Shown in pieces: positions 26,706 to 40,400 of a DNA stretch of 64,000 nt. Both the position numbers and the translations under genes were made by a program. This DNA is from Calliopsis andreniformis. Lineage: Eukaryota > Arthropoda > Insecta > Hymenoptera > Andrenidae. The number at the start of each line of letters is the position of its first letter. Position 1 is the first letter of the stretch. The stretch covers positions 25,872,001 through 25,936,000 of the forward strand of contig NW_027480422.1 of the NCBI RefSeq assembly GCF_051401765.1. The letters are read 5' to 3'. The notes under the pieces are model-generated. The model had not been told where the DNA came from. It ran no database searches and saw only the letters and a list, made by a program, of their open reading frames with translations.

Positions 26706-29700
26706 TCGTATAGCTAGGGACTTAAAATTCAACGCCAGAAGAATAAAATACAACTTAAGTACAACAGCATTACCATCGTATAAAATGAATAAACGCAAAC
26801 AGTGTGAAGGTAATGGTCACTTCCACGTTCCGGGCAACCTAGGCTTCACTCTAGGGCGTTGCTCCACCAGATCGAATAGTTAGGGCCTAAGAAGTCAACG
26901 CCAGAAGCATAAAATACAATATAAGTACAACAGTTTTTCCCTTGTATAACAGGAATAATTGCAACCAGTGTGTAAGCTATGGTCATTTCTACGTTCCGGG
27001 CAACCTAGGCTTCACTCTAGGGCGTTGCTCCACCACATCGAATAGTTAGGGCCTTAGAAGTCAATGCCAGAAGCATAAAATACAATATAAATACAACAGT
27101 TTTTCCACAGTATCATATGAATAATTGCAAACAGTGTGGAAGTAATGGTCACTTCTACGTTCCGGGCAACCTAGGCTTCACTCTAGGGCGTTGCTCCACC
27201 ACATCGAACAGCTACGGCCTTAGAAGTCAACGCCTGAAGCATAATATACAACCCAAGTACAACAGTTTTACCATCGTATAAAATGAATAATCGCAAACAG
27301 TGTGAAGTTAATGGCCATTACTACGTTCCGGGCAACCTAGGCTTCAGTCTAGGGCGTTGCTCCACCAGACCGAATAGTTAGGGACTTACAAGTCAACGCC
27401 CGAAGCATAAAATGCAAAATAAAGAGAACAGTTTTTCCATTGTATAGAACGAATAATTGCAACCAGTGTGAAAGTTATGGTCATTTCTACGTTCTCGGCA
27501 ACCTTGGCTTAACTCTAGGGCGTTCCTCCACCAGATCGAATAGTTAGGGACTTTGAATACAAGGCCATAAGCATAAAATACAATAAAAATGCAATAGTTT
27601 TTCCATTGTATAACAGGAATAACTGCAACCAGTGTGAAAGTACTGGTCATTTCTACGTTCCGGGTAGCCTAGGCTTCACTCTAGGGCGTTGCTCCACCAG
27701 ATCGAATGGCTAGGGACTTAGAAGTCAACGCCAGAAAAATAAAATACAACTTAAGTACAACAGTTTTACCATCGTATAAAATGAATAATCGCAAACAGTG
27801 TGAAGGTAATGGTCACTTCCACGTTCCGGGCAACCTAGGCTTCACTCTAGGGCGTTGCTCCAACAGATCGAATAGTTAAGGCCTAAGAAGTCTACGCCAG
27901 AAGCATAAAATACAATATAAATACAACAGCTACTCCATCGTATAACAGAAATCATTGCAAACAGTGTGTAAGATATGGTCATTTCTACGTTCCGGGCAAC
28001 CTAGGCTTCACTCTAGGGCGTTGCTCGATCACATCGAATAGCTATGGCCTTAGAAGTCAACGCCAGAAGCATAAAATACAATATAAGTACAACAGTTTTT
28101 CCCTTGTATAACAGGAATAATTGCAACCAGTGTGTAAGCTATGGTCATTTCTACGTTCCGGGCAACCTAGGCTTCACTCTAGAGCGTTGCTCCACCACAT
28201 CGAATAGTTAGGGCCTTAGAAGTCAATGCCAGAAGCATAAAATACAATATAAATACAACAGTTTTTCCACTGTATCATATGAATAATTACAAACAGTGTG
28301 GAAGTAATGGTCACTTCTCCGTTCCGGGCAACCTAGGCTTCACTCTAGGGCGTTGCTCCACCACATCGAATAGTTAGGGCCTTAGAAGTCAAGGCCAGAG
28401 GCATAAAATACAACCCAAGTACAACACTTTTACCATCGTATAAAATGAATAATCGCAAACAGTGTGAAGGCAATGGCCACTACTACGTCCCGGGCAACCT
28501 AGGCTTCACTCTAGGGTGTTGCTCCACCAGACCGAATAGTCAGGGACTTACGAGTCAACGCCCGAAGCATAAAATACAAAATAAATAGAACAGTATTTCC
28601 ATTGTATAGAACGAATAATTGCAACCAGTGCAAAAGTTATGGTCATTTCTACGTTCCGGGCAACCTTGGCTTAACTCCAGGGCGTTGCTCCACCAGATCG
28701 AATAGTTAGGGACTTTGAATACAACGCCAGAAGCATAAAATACAATAAAAATGCAACAGTTTTTCCCTTGTATAACAGGAATAATTGCAACCAGTGTGTA
28801 AGCTATGGTCATTTCTACGTTCCGGGCAACCTAGGCTTCACTCTAGGGCGTTGCTCCACCACATCGAATAGTTAGGGCCTTAGAAGTCAATGCCAGAAGC
28901 ATACAATACAATATAAATACAACAGTTTTTCCACTGTATCATATGAATAATTGCAAACAGTGTGGAAGTAATGGTCATTTCTACGTTCCGGGCAACCTAG
29001 GCTTCAGTCTAGGGCGTTGCTCCACCACATCGAATAGCTACGGCCTTAGAAGTCAACGCCTGAAGCATAATATACAACCCAAGTACAACAGTTTTACCAT
29101 CGTATAAAATGAATAATCGCAAACAGTGTGAAGGTAATGGCCATTACTACGTTCCGGGCAACCTAGGCTTCACTCTAGGGCGTTGCTCCACCAGACCGAA
29201 TAGTTAGGGACTTACAAGTCAACGCCCGAAGCATAAAATACAAAATAAAGAGAACAGTTTTTCCATTGTATAGAACGAATGATTGCAACCAGTGTGAAAG
29301 TTATGGTCATTTCTACGTTCCGGGCAACCTTGGCTTAACTCTAGGGCGTTCCTCCACCAGATCGAATAGTTAGTTACTTTGAATACAAGGCCATAAGCAT
29401 AAAATACAATAAAAATGCAACAGTTTTTCCATTGTATAACAGGAATAACTGCAACCAGTGTGAAAGTACTGGTCATTTCTACGTTCCGGGCAACCTAGGC
29501 TTCAGTCTAGGGCGTTGCTCCACCACATCGAATAGCTACGGCCTTAGAAGTCAACGCCTGAAGCATAATATACAACCCAAGTACAACAGTTTTACCATCG
29601 TATAAAATGAATAATCGCAAACAGTGTGAAGGTAATGGCCATTACTACGTTCCGGGCAACCTAGGCTTCACTCTAGGGCGTTCTTATACCAGTTCGAATA

Positions 29701-30024
29701 GTTAGGGCCTAACAAGTCAACGCCAGAAGCATAAAATGCAATAGAAATACAACAGTTTTTCCATCGTATAAAACGAATAATTGCAACCAGTATGAAAGCT
29801 ATGGTCATTTCTACGTTCCGGGCAGCCTAGGCTTCACTCTAGGGCGTTGCTCAACCATATCGAATAGCTACGGCGCTAGAAGACAACGCCATAACTATAA
29901 AGTACAATATATATACAACAGTTTTTCCAACCTATAAAACGAATAATTGCAACCAGTATGAATGTTATGGTCATTTCTACGTTCCGGGCACCCTAGGCTT
30001 CACTCTAGGGCGTTGGTCCACCAG

Positions 30025-31347
30025 ATCCAATAGCTACGGCCCTAGAAGACAACGCCATAACTATAAAATACAATATAAATGCAACATTCTTTCCATCGTA
30101 TAAAACGGATAATTGCAACCAGTCTGATAGTCATGGTCATTTCTACGTTCCGGGCAAGCTAGGCTTCACCCTAGGGCGTTGCTCCACCAGATCGAATAGT
30201 TAGGGACTTTGAATACAACGCCAGAAGCATACAATACAATAAAAATGCAACAGTTTTTCCATTGTATAACAGGAATAACTGCAACCAGTGTGAAAGTACT
30301 GGTCATTTCTATGTTCCGGGTAGCCTAGGCATCACTCCAGGGCGTTGCTCCACCAGATCGAATATCTAGGGACTTAGAATTCAACGCCAGGAGAATAAAA
30401 TACAACCTAAGTACGACAGTTTTACCATCGTATAAAATGAATAATCGCAGACAGTGTGAAGGTAATGGTCGCTTCCACGTTCCGGGCAACCTAGGCTTCA
30501 CTCCAGGGCGTTGCTCCACCAGATCGAATAGTTAGGGTCTTAGAAGTCAATGTAGAAGAATAAAATACAATATAAATACAACAGTTTTTCCACTGTATAA
30601 TATGAATAATTGCAACCAGTGTGAAAGTAATGGTCATTTCTACGTTCCGGGGAACCTAGGCTTCACTCCAGGGCGTTGGTCCACCAGATCCAATAGCTAG
30701 GGCCTAAGAAGTCAACGACAGGAGCACCAAATACATAATAAATGCAACAGTTTTTCCATCGTATAAAACGAATAATTGCAACCAGTATGAAAGCTATGGT
30801 CATTTCTACGTTCCGGGAAACCTAGGCTTCACTCTAGGGCGTTGCTCCACCACATCGAATAGATAGGGCCTTAGATGACAATGCCAGAAGCATAAAATAC
30901 AATATAAATACAACAGTTTTTCCACTGTATAATATGAATAATTGCAAACAGTGTGGAAGTAATGGTCATTTCTACGTTCCGGGCAATCTAGGCTTCACTC
31001 TAGGGCGTTGCTCCACCACATCGAATAGCTACGGCCTTAGAAGTCAACGCCTGAAGCATAAAATATAATATAAATACAACAGTTTTTCCATCGTATAACA
31101 GGAATAATTGCAACCAGAGTGAAGGTGATGGTCATTTCTACGTTCCGGGAAACCTAGGCTTCACTCTAGGGCGTTGCTCCACCAGATCCAATAGCTACGG
31201 CCCTAGAAGACAACGCCATAACTATAAAATACAATATAAATGCAACATTCTTTCCATCGTATAAAACGGATAATTGCAACCAGTCTGATAGTCATGGTCA
31301 TTTCTACGTTCCGGGCAAGCTAGGCTTCACCCTAGGGCGTTGCTCCA
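30025..31347. repeat. Two copies of a CTACGGCCCTAGAAGAC monomer block, about 1,161 bp apart
   Basis: A monomer with CCATAACTATAAAATAC, GCAACATTCTTTCC, AACGGATAATTGC, CAGTCTGATAGTCATGG and GCAAGCTAGGCTTCACC occurs at about 30,025-30,186 and again at about 31,186-31,347, with a relative at about 34,837. The spacing equals seven monomers minus one base; the deletion near 30,552 explains the missing base. Between the copies are ordinary B-type monomers. Confidence 0.8.
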
Positions 31348-32379
31348 CCAGATCGAATAGTTAGGGACTTTGAATACAGCGGCAGAAACATAAAATACAA
31401 TAAAAATGCAACACTTTTTCCATTGTATAACAGACATAACTGCAACCAGTGTGAAAGTACTGGTCATTTCTACATTCCGGGCAACCTAGGCTTCACTCTA
31501 GGGCGTTGCTCCACCACATCGAATAGTTAGGGCCTTAGAAGACAATGCCAGAAGCATAAAATACAATATAAATACAACAGTTTTTCCACTGTATAATATG
31601 AATAATTGCAAACAGTGTGGAAGAAATGGTCATTTCTACGTTCCGGGCAACCTAGGCTTCACTCTAGGGCGTTGCTCCACCACATCGAATAGCTACGGCC
31701 TTAGAAGTCAACGCCTGAAGCATAAAATATAATATAAATACAACAGTTTTTCCATCGTATAACAGGAATAAATGCAACCAGAGTGAAGGTGATGGTCATT
31801 TCTACGTTCCGGGAAACCTAGGCTTCACTCTAGGGCGTTGGTCCACCAGATCGAATAGCTAGGGTCTTAGAAGTCAACGCCAGAAGCGTAAAATAAAATA
31901 AAAATACAACAGTTTTTCCATCCTATAAAACGAATAATTGCAACCAATATGAATGTTATGGTCATTTCTACGTTCCGGGCAACCTAGGCTTCACTCTAGG
32001 GCGTTGCTCCACCACATCGAATAGTTAGGGCCTTAGATGACAATGCCAGAAGCATAAAATACAATATAAATACAACAGTTTTTCCACTGTATAATATGAA
32101 TAATTGCAAACAGTGTGGAAGTAATGGTCATTTCTACGTTCCGGGCAACCTAGGCTTCACTCTAGGGCGTTGATCCACCACATCGAATAGCTACGGCCTT
32201 AGAAGTCAACGCCTGAAGCATAAAATATAATATAAATACAACAGTTTTTCCATCGTATAACAGGAATAATTGCAACCAGAGTGAAGGTGATGGTCATTTC
32301 TACGTTCCGGGCAACCTAGGCTTCACTCTAGGGCGTTGCACCACCAGACCGAATAGTCAGGGACTTTCGAGTCAACGCC

Positions 32380-33375
32380 CGAAGCATAAAATGAAATAAA
32401 AATACAACAGTTTTTCCATCCTATAAAACGCATAATTGCAACCAGTATGAATGTTATGGTCATTTCTACGTTCCGGGCAACCTAGGCTTCACTCTAGGGC
32501 GTTGTTCCACCAGATCCAATAGCTAGGGCCTAAGAAGTCAACGACAGGAGCACCAAATACATAATAAATGCAACAGTTTTTCCATCGTATAAAACGAATA
32601 ATTGCAACCAGTATGAAAGCTATGGTCATTTCTACGTTCCGGGCAACCTAGGCTTAACTCCAGGGCGTTTCTCCACCAGATCGAATAGTTAGGGACTTTG
32701 TATACAACGCCAGAAGCATAAAATACAATAAAAATGCAACAGTTTTTCCATTGTATAACAGGAATAACTGCAACCAGTGTGAAAGTACTGGTCATGTCTA
32801 CGTTCCGGGTAGCCTAGGCTTCAATCCAGGGCGTTGCTCCACCAGATCGAATAGCTTGGGCCTAAGAAGTCAACGCTAGAAGCATAAAATACAATATAAG
32901 TACAACAGTTTTTCCCTTGTATAACAGGAATAATTGCAACCAGTGTGAAAGCTATGGTCATTTCTACGTTCCGGGCAACCTAGGCTTCACTCTAGGGCGT
33001 TGCTCCACCACATCGAATAGATAGGGCCTTAGATGACAATGCCAGAAGCATAAAATACAATATAAATACAACAGTTTTTCCACTGTATAATATGAATAAT
33101 TGCATACAGTGTGGAAGTAATGGTCATTTCTCCGTTCCGGGCAATCTAGGCTTCACTCTAGGGCGTTGCTCCACCACATCGAATAGCTACGGCCTTAGAA
33201 GTCAACGCCTGAAGCATAAAATATAATATAAATACAACAGTTTTTCCATCGTATAACAGGAATAATTGCAACCAGAGTGAAGGTGATGGTCATTTCTACG
33301 TTCCGGGAAACCTATGCTTCACTCTAGGGCGTTGGTCCGCCAGATCGAATAGCTAGGGTCTTAGAAGTCAACGCC
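32380..33375. repeat. 996-bp unit (six monomers), copy 1
   Basis: Six B-type monomers in a fixed order: AAATGAAATAAA, GACAGGAGCACC, GGGACTTTGTATAC, AATAGCTTGGGCC, TTAGATGACAATG and GCGTGAAGC-like (CGCCTGAAGC with AAATATAATATAAAT). They are followed at once by the same six in the same order. I see a modest number of differences, such as CATAATTGC/AATAATTGC near 32,430 and TTTTTCC/TTTTGCC near 32,580, so this duplication is older than those in domain A. Confidence 0.88.
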
Positions 33376-34371
33376 AGAAGCATAAAATGAAATAAAGATA
33401 CAACAGTTTTTCCATCCTATAAAACGAATAATTGCAACCAGTATGAATGTTATGGTCATTTCTACGTCCCGGGCAACCTAGGCTTCACTCTAGGGCGTTG
33501 GTCCACCAGATCCAATAGCTAGGGCCTAAGAAGTCAACGACAGGAGCACCAAATACATAATAAATGCAACAGTTTTGCCATCGTATAAAACGAATAATTG
33601 CAACCAGTATGAAAGCTATGGTCATTTCTACGTTCCGGGCAACCTAGGCTTAACTCCAGGGCGTTTCTCCACCAGATCGAATAGTTAGGGACTTTGTATA
33701 CAACGCCAGAAGCATAAAATACAATAAAAATGCAACAGTTTTTCCATTGTATAACAGGAATAACTGCAACCAGTGTGAAAGTACTGGTCATGTCTACGTT
33801 CCGGGTAGCCTAGGCTTCAATCCAGGGCGTTGCTCCACCAGATCGAATAGCTTGGGCCTGAGAAGTCAACGCTAGAAGCATAAAATACAATATAAGTACA
33901 ACGGTTTTTCCCTTGTATAACAGGAATAATTGCAACCAGTGTGAAAGCTATGGTCATTTCTACGTTCCGGGCAACCTAGGCTTCACTCTAGGGCGTTGCT
34001 CCACCACATCGAATAGATAGGGCCTTAGATGACAATGCCAGAAGCATAAAATACAATATAAATACAACAGTTGTTCCACTGTATAATATGAATAATTGCA
34101 AACAGTGTGGAAGTAATGGTCATTTCTACGTTCCGGGCAATCTAGGCTTCACTCTAGGGCGTTGCTCCACCACATCGAATAGCTACGGCCTTAGAAGTCA
34201 ACGCCTGAAGCATAAAATATAATATAAATACAACAGTTTTTCCATCGTATAACAGGAATAATTGCAACCAGAGTGAAGGTGATGGTCATTTCTACGTTCC
34301 GGGAAACCTAGGCTTCACTCTAGGGCGTTGGTGCACCAGATCGAATAGCTAGGGTCTTAGAAGTCAACGCC
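33376..34371. repeat. 996-bp unit (six monomers), copy 2
   Basis: Second copy of the six-monomer unit, offset exactly 996. Differences from copy 1 include TTTGCCATCG near 33,575, CCTAGGCTTC versus CCTATGCTTC at about 34,308 versus 33,312, and GTTGTTCCAC near 34,072. No indel relative to copy 1. Confidence 0.88.
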
Positions 34372-34490
34372 AGAAGCATAAAATGAAATAAAAATACAAC
34401 AGTTTTTCCATCCTATAAAACGAATACTTGCAACCAGTATGAATGTTATGGTCATTTCTACGTCACGGGCAACCTAGGCTTCACTCTAGG
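34372..34490. repeat. 996-bp unit, copy 3, partial
   Basis: About 119 bases repeat the start of the six-monomer unit (AAATGAAATAAAAATAC, CATCCTATAAAACG, CAGTATGAATG). The sequence then switches to a CCAGACCGAATAGTCAGG monomer like those near 28,530 and 41,140. Confidence 0.75.
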
Positions 34491-37400
34491 GCGTTGCTCC
34501 GCCAGACCGAATAGTCAGGGACTTACGAGTCAACGCCCGAAGCATAAAATACAAAATAAATAGAACAGTATTTCCATTGTATAGAACGAATAATTGCAAC
34601 CAGTGTGAAAGTTATGGTCATTTCTACGTTCTGGGCAACCTTGGCTTAACTCTAAGGCGTTCCTCCACCACATCGAATAGTTAGGGCGTTAGAAGTCAAT
34701 GCCTGAAGCATAAAATACAATATAAATACAACAGTTTTTCCACTGTATCATATGAATAATTGCAACCAGTGTGAAAGCTATGGTCATTTCTACGTTCCGG
34801 GCACCCTAGGCCTCACTCTAGGGCGTTGTTCCACCAGATCCAATAGCTACGGCCCTAGAAGGCAACGCCATAACTATAAAATACAATATAAATACAACAT
34901 TCTTTCCATCGTATAAAACGGATAATTGGAACCAGTCTGATAGTCATGGTCATTTCTACGTTCCGGGCAAGCTAGGCTTCACCCTAGGGCGTTGCTCCAC
35001 CAGATCGAATAGTTAGGGACTTTGAATACAACGCCAGAAGCATACAATACAATAAAAATGCAACAGTTTTTCCATTGTATAACAGGAATAACTGCAACCA
35101 GTGTGAAAGTACTGGTCATTTCTATGTTCCGGGTAGCCTAGGCTTCACTCCAGGGCGTTGCTCCACCAGATCGAATAGTTAGGGACTTTGAATACAACGC
35201 CAGAAGCATAAAATACAATAAAAATGCACGAGTTTTTCCATCGAATAACAGGTAAGCTGTAACCAGTGTGAAAGTACTGGTCATTTCTACGGTCCGGGCA
35301 ACCTAGGCTTAACTGTAGGGCGTTGCTCCACCAGATCGAATAGTTAGGGACCTAGAATTTAACGCCAGAAGCATAAAATACAATAAAAATGCAACAGTTT
35401 TTCCATCCTATAACAGGAATAATTGCAAACAGTGTGAAAGTAATGGTCATTTCTACGTTCCGGGCAACCTAGGCTCCACTCTTGGGCGTTAGTCCACCAC
35501 ACCGAATAGCTAGGGCCTTAGAAGTCAACTCCAGAAGCATAAAATACAATATAAATACAACAGCTTTTCCATCGTATAACAGGAAAGCTGCAACCAGTGT
35601 GAAAGTACTGGTCATTTCTATGTTCCGTGTAACCTAGGCTTCACTCTAGGGCGTGGCTCCACCAGATCGAATAGTTAGGGACTTTGAATACAACGCCAGA
35701 AGCATAAAATACAATAAAAATGCACGAGTTTCTCCATCGAATAACAGGAAAGCTGTAACCAGTGTGAAAGTACTGGTCATTTCTATGTCCAGGGTAACCT
35801 AGGCTCCACTCTAGGGCGTTGCTCCACCAGATCGAATAGCTAGGGACGTAGAATTCAACGCCAGAAGAATAAAATACAACATAAGTACAACAGTTTTACC
35901 ATCGTATAAAATGAATAATCGCAAACAGTGCGAAGGTAATGGTCAGTTCCACGTTCCGGGCAACCTAGGCTTCACTCTAGGGCGTTGCTCCACAACATCG
36001 AATAGCTAGGGCATAAGAAGTCAACGCCAGAAGCATAAAATACAATATAAGTACAACAGTTTTTCCCTTGTATAACATGAATAATTGCAACCAGTGTGAA
36101 AGCTATGGCCATTTCTACGTTCCGGGCAACCTAGGCTTCACTCTAGGGCGTTGCTCCACCACATCGAATAGTTAGGGTCTTAGAAGTCAATGCCAGAAGC
36201 ATAAAAAACAATATAAATACAACAGTTTTTCCCCTGTACGATATGAATAATTGCAAACAGTGTGGGAGTAACGGTCATTTCAACGTTCCGGGCAACCTAG
36301 GTTTCGCTCTAGGGCGTTGCTCCACCAGATCGACTAGCTAGGGACGTAGAATTCAACGCCAGAAGAATAAAATACAACATAAGTACAACAGTTTTACCAT
36401 CGTATAAAATGAATAATCGCAAACAGAGCGAAGGTAATGGTTATTTCCACGTTCCGGGCAAAATAGGCTTCACTCTAGGGCGTTGCTCCACCAGATCGAA
36501 TAGTTAGGGACTTTGAATACAACGCCAGAAGCATAAAATACAATAAAAATGCAACAGTTTTTCCATCGTATAACAGGAAAGCTACAACCAGTGTAAAAGT
36601 ACTGGTCATTTCTATGTTCCGGGTAACCTAGGCTTCACTCTAGGGCGCTGCACCACCAGATCGAATAGCTAGGGACGTAGAATTCAACGCCAGAAGAATA
36701 AAATACAACATAAGTACAACAGTTTTACAATCGTATAAAATGAATAATCGCAAACAGTGCGAAGGTATTGGTCATTTCCACGTTCGGGGCAACCTAGGCT
36801 TCACTCTAGGGCGTTGCTCTTCGAGATCGAATAGTTAGGGCATAAGAAGTCAACGCCAGAAGCATAAAATACAATATAAGTACAACAGTTTTTCCCTTGT
36901 ATAACATGAATAATTGCAACCAGTGTGAAAGCTATGGTCATTTGTACGTTCCGGGCAACCTAGGCTTCACTCTAGGGCGTTGCTCCACCACATCGAATAG
37001 CTACGGCCTTAGAAGTCAACGCCTGAAGCATAAAATATAATATAAATACAACAGTCTTTCCATCGTATAACAGGAATAATTGCAACCAGAGTGAAGGTGA
37101 TGGTCATTTCTACGTTCCGGGAAACCTAGGCTTCACTCTAGGGCGTTGGTCCACCAGATCGAATAGCTAGGGTCTTAGAAGTCAACGCCAGAAGCATAAA
37201 ATGAAATAAAAATGCAACAGTTTTTCCATCCTATAAAACGAATAAATGCAACCAGTATGAATGTTATGGTCATTTCTACGTTCCGGGCAACCTAGGCTTC
37301 ACTCTAGGGCGTTGCTCCACCAGATCGAATAGTTAGGGCCTAAGAAGTAAACGCCAGAAGCATAAAATACGACATATGTACAACAGTTTTTCCATCGTAT

Positions 37401-40400
37401 AGAATGGATAATTGCAACCAGTGTGAAAGTAATGGTCATTTCTACGTTCCGAGCAACCTAGGTTTCGCTCTATGGCGTTCTTATACCAGTTCGAATAGTT
37501 AGGGCCTAACAAGTCAACGCCAGAAGCATAAAATGCAATAGAAATACAACAGTTTTTCCATCGTATAAAATGAATAATCGCAGACAGTGTGAAGGTTATG
37601 GTCGCTTCCACGTTCCGGGCAACCTAGGCTTCACTCCAGGGCGTTGTTCCACCAGATCGAACAACTAGGGTCTTAGAATTCAATGCCAGAAGAATAAAAT
37701 ACAACCTAAGTACAACAGTTTTAGCATCGTATAAAATGAATAATCGCAAACAGTGTGAAGGTAATGGTCATTTCTACGTTCCGGGCAACCTAGGCTTCAC
37801 TCCAGGCCGTTGCTTAACCAGATCGAATAGTTAGGGCCTTAGAAGTCAACGCCCGAAGCATAAAATACAAAATAAATACAACAGTTTTTCCATTGTATAA
37901 AACGAATAATTGAAACCAGTGTGAAAGTTATGATCTTTTCTACGCTCTGCGCAACCTGGGCTTCACCCCAGGGCGTTGCTCCACCAGATCCAATAGTTAG
38001 GACCTAAGAAGTCAGCGCCAGAAGCATAAAATACAACATAGATACTACATTTTTTCCATCGTATATAATGTATATTTGCAAACTGTGTGAAAGTAAAGGA
38101 CATTTCTACGTTCCGGGCAACATAGGCTTAACTGTAGGGCGTTGCTCCACCAGATCGCATAGTTAGGGACTTTGAATACAACGGCAGAAACATAAAATAC
38201 AATAAAAATGCAACAGTTTTTCCATTGTATAACAGGCATAACTGCAACCAGTGTGAAAGTACTGGTCATTTCTACATTCTGGGCAACCTAGGCTTCACTC
38301 TAGGGCGTTGCTCCACCACATCGAATAGTTAGGGCCTTAGAAGACAATGCCAGAAGCATAAAATACAATATAAATACAACAGTTTTTCCACTGTATAATA
38401 TGAATAATTGCAAACAGTGTGGAAGAAATGGTCATTTCTACGTTCCGAGCAACCTAGGTTTCGCTCTAGGGCGCTGCACCACTAGATCGAATAGCTAGGG
38501 ACTTAGAATTCAACGCCAGAAGAATAAAATACAAAATAAGTACAACAGTTTTTCCATCGTATAAAATGTATAATTGCAAGCAGTGTTAAGGCAATGGTCA
38601 TTTCTACGTTCCGGCCAACCTAGGTTTCACTGTTGGGCGTTGCTCCACCAGATCGAATTGTTAGGGCCTTAGAAGTCAACGCCCGAAGCATAAAATACAA
38701 AATAGATATCACAGTTTTTTCATTGTATAGAAGGAATAATTGCAACCAGTGTGAAAGTTATGGTCATTTCTACGTTCCGGGCAACCTAGGCTTAACTCCA
38801 GGGCGTTGCTCCACCAGATCGAATAGTTGGGGACTTTGAATACAACGGCAGAAACATAAAATACAATAAAAATGCAACAGTTTTTCCATTGTATAACAGG
38901 CATAACTGCAACCTGTGTGAAAGTACTGGTCATTTCTACATTCCGGGCAACCTAGGCTTCACTCTAGGGCGTTGCTCCACCACATCGAATAGTTAGGGCC
39001 TTAGAAGACAATGCCAGAACCATAAAATACAATATAAGTACAACAGTTTTTCCACTGTATAATATGAATAATTGCAAACAGTGTGGAAGAAATGGTCATT
39101 TCTACGTTCCGGGCAACCTAGGCTTCACTCTAGGGCGTTGCTCCACCACATGGAATAGCTACGGCCTTAGAAGTCAACGCCTGAAGCATAAAATATAATA
39201 TAAATACAACAGTTTTTCCATCGTATGACAGGAATAAATGCAACCAGAGTGAAGGTGATGGTCATTTCTACGTTCCGGGAAACCTAGGCTTCACTCTAGG
39301 GCGTTGGTCCACCAGATCGAATAGCTAGGGTCTTAGAAGTCAACGCCAGAAGCGTAAAATAAAATAAAAATACAACAGTTTTTCCATCCTATAAAACGAA
39401 TAATTGCATCCAATATGAATGTTAAGGTCATTTCTACGTTCCGGGCAACCTAGGCTTCACTCTAGGGCGTTGCTCAACCATATCGAATAGCTACGGCCCG
39501 AGAAGACAACGCCATAACTATAAAATACAATATAAATACAACAGTCTTTCCATCGTATAAAACGGATAATTGCAACCAGTCTGATAGTTATGGTCATTTC
39601 TACGTTCCGGGCACCCTTGGCTTAACTCCAGGACGTTGGTCCACCAGATCGAATAGTTAGGGCCTAAGACGTCAACACCAGAAGCATAAAATACGATATA
39701 TGTACAACAGTTTTTCCATCGTATAGAATGAATAATTGGAACCAGTGTGAAAGTAATGGTCATTTCTACGTTCCGAGCAACCTAGGTTTCGCTCTATGGC
39801 GTTGCTCCACCACATCGAATAGTTAGGGCCTTAGAAGTCAATGCCAGAAGAATAAAATACGATATAAATACAACAGTTTTTTCATCGTATAACAGGAATA
39901 ATTGCAAGAAACCTGAAGGTAATGGTAATTTCTACGTTTCGGGTAACCTAGGTTTCACTCTAGGGCGTTGCTCCACCAGATCGAATAGCTAGGGACTTAG
40001 AATTCAACGCCAGAAGAATAAAATACAACATAAGTATAACAGTTCTTCCATTGTGTAAAATGTATAATTGCAAGCAGTGTGAAGGTAATGGTCATTTCTA
40101 CGTTCCGGGCAACCTATTCTTAACTGTAGGGCGTCGCTCCACCAGATCGAATAGTTAGGGCCTTAGAAGTCAACGACCGAAGCATGAAATACAAAATAAA
40201 TAGAACAGTTTTTCCATTGTATAGAACGAATAATTGCAACCAGTGTGAAAGTTATGGTCATTTCTACGTTCCGGGCACCCTTGGCTTAACTCCAGGACGT
40301 TGCTCCACCAGATCGAATAGTTAGGGACTTTGAATACAACGCTAGAAGCATAAAATACAATAAAAATGCATCAGTTCTTCGATTGTATAACAGGAATAAC

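Noticed and set aside
38633..38839. Plus-strand frames with MGVAPP... products, also at 41,953-42,150 and 55,727-55,924
   Set aside because: A single change (CTCTTGGGCG or CTGTTGGGCG) creates a start codon in the monomer. The frames are repeat readthrough with no domain or codon signature.
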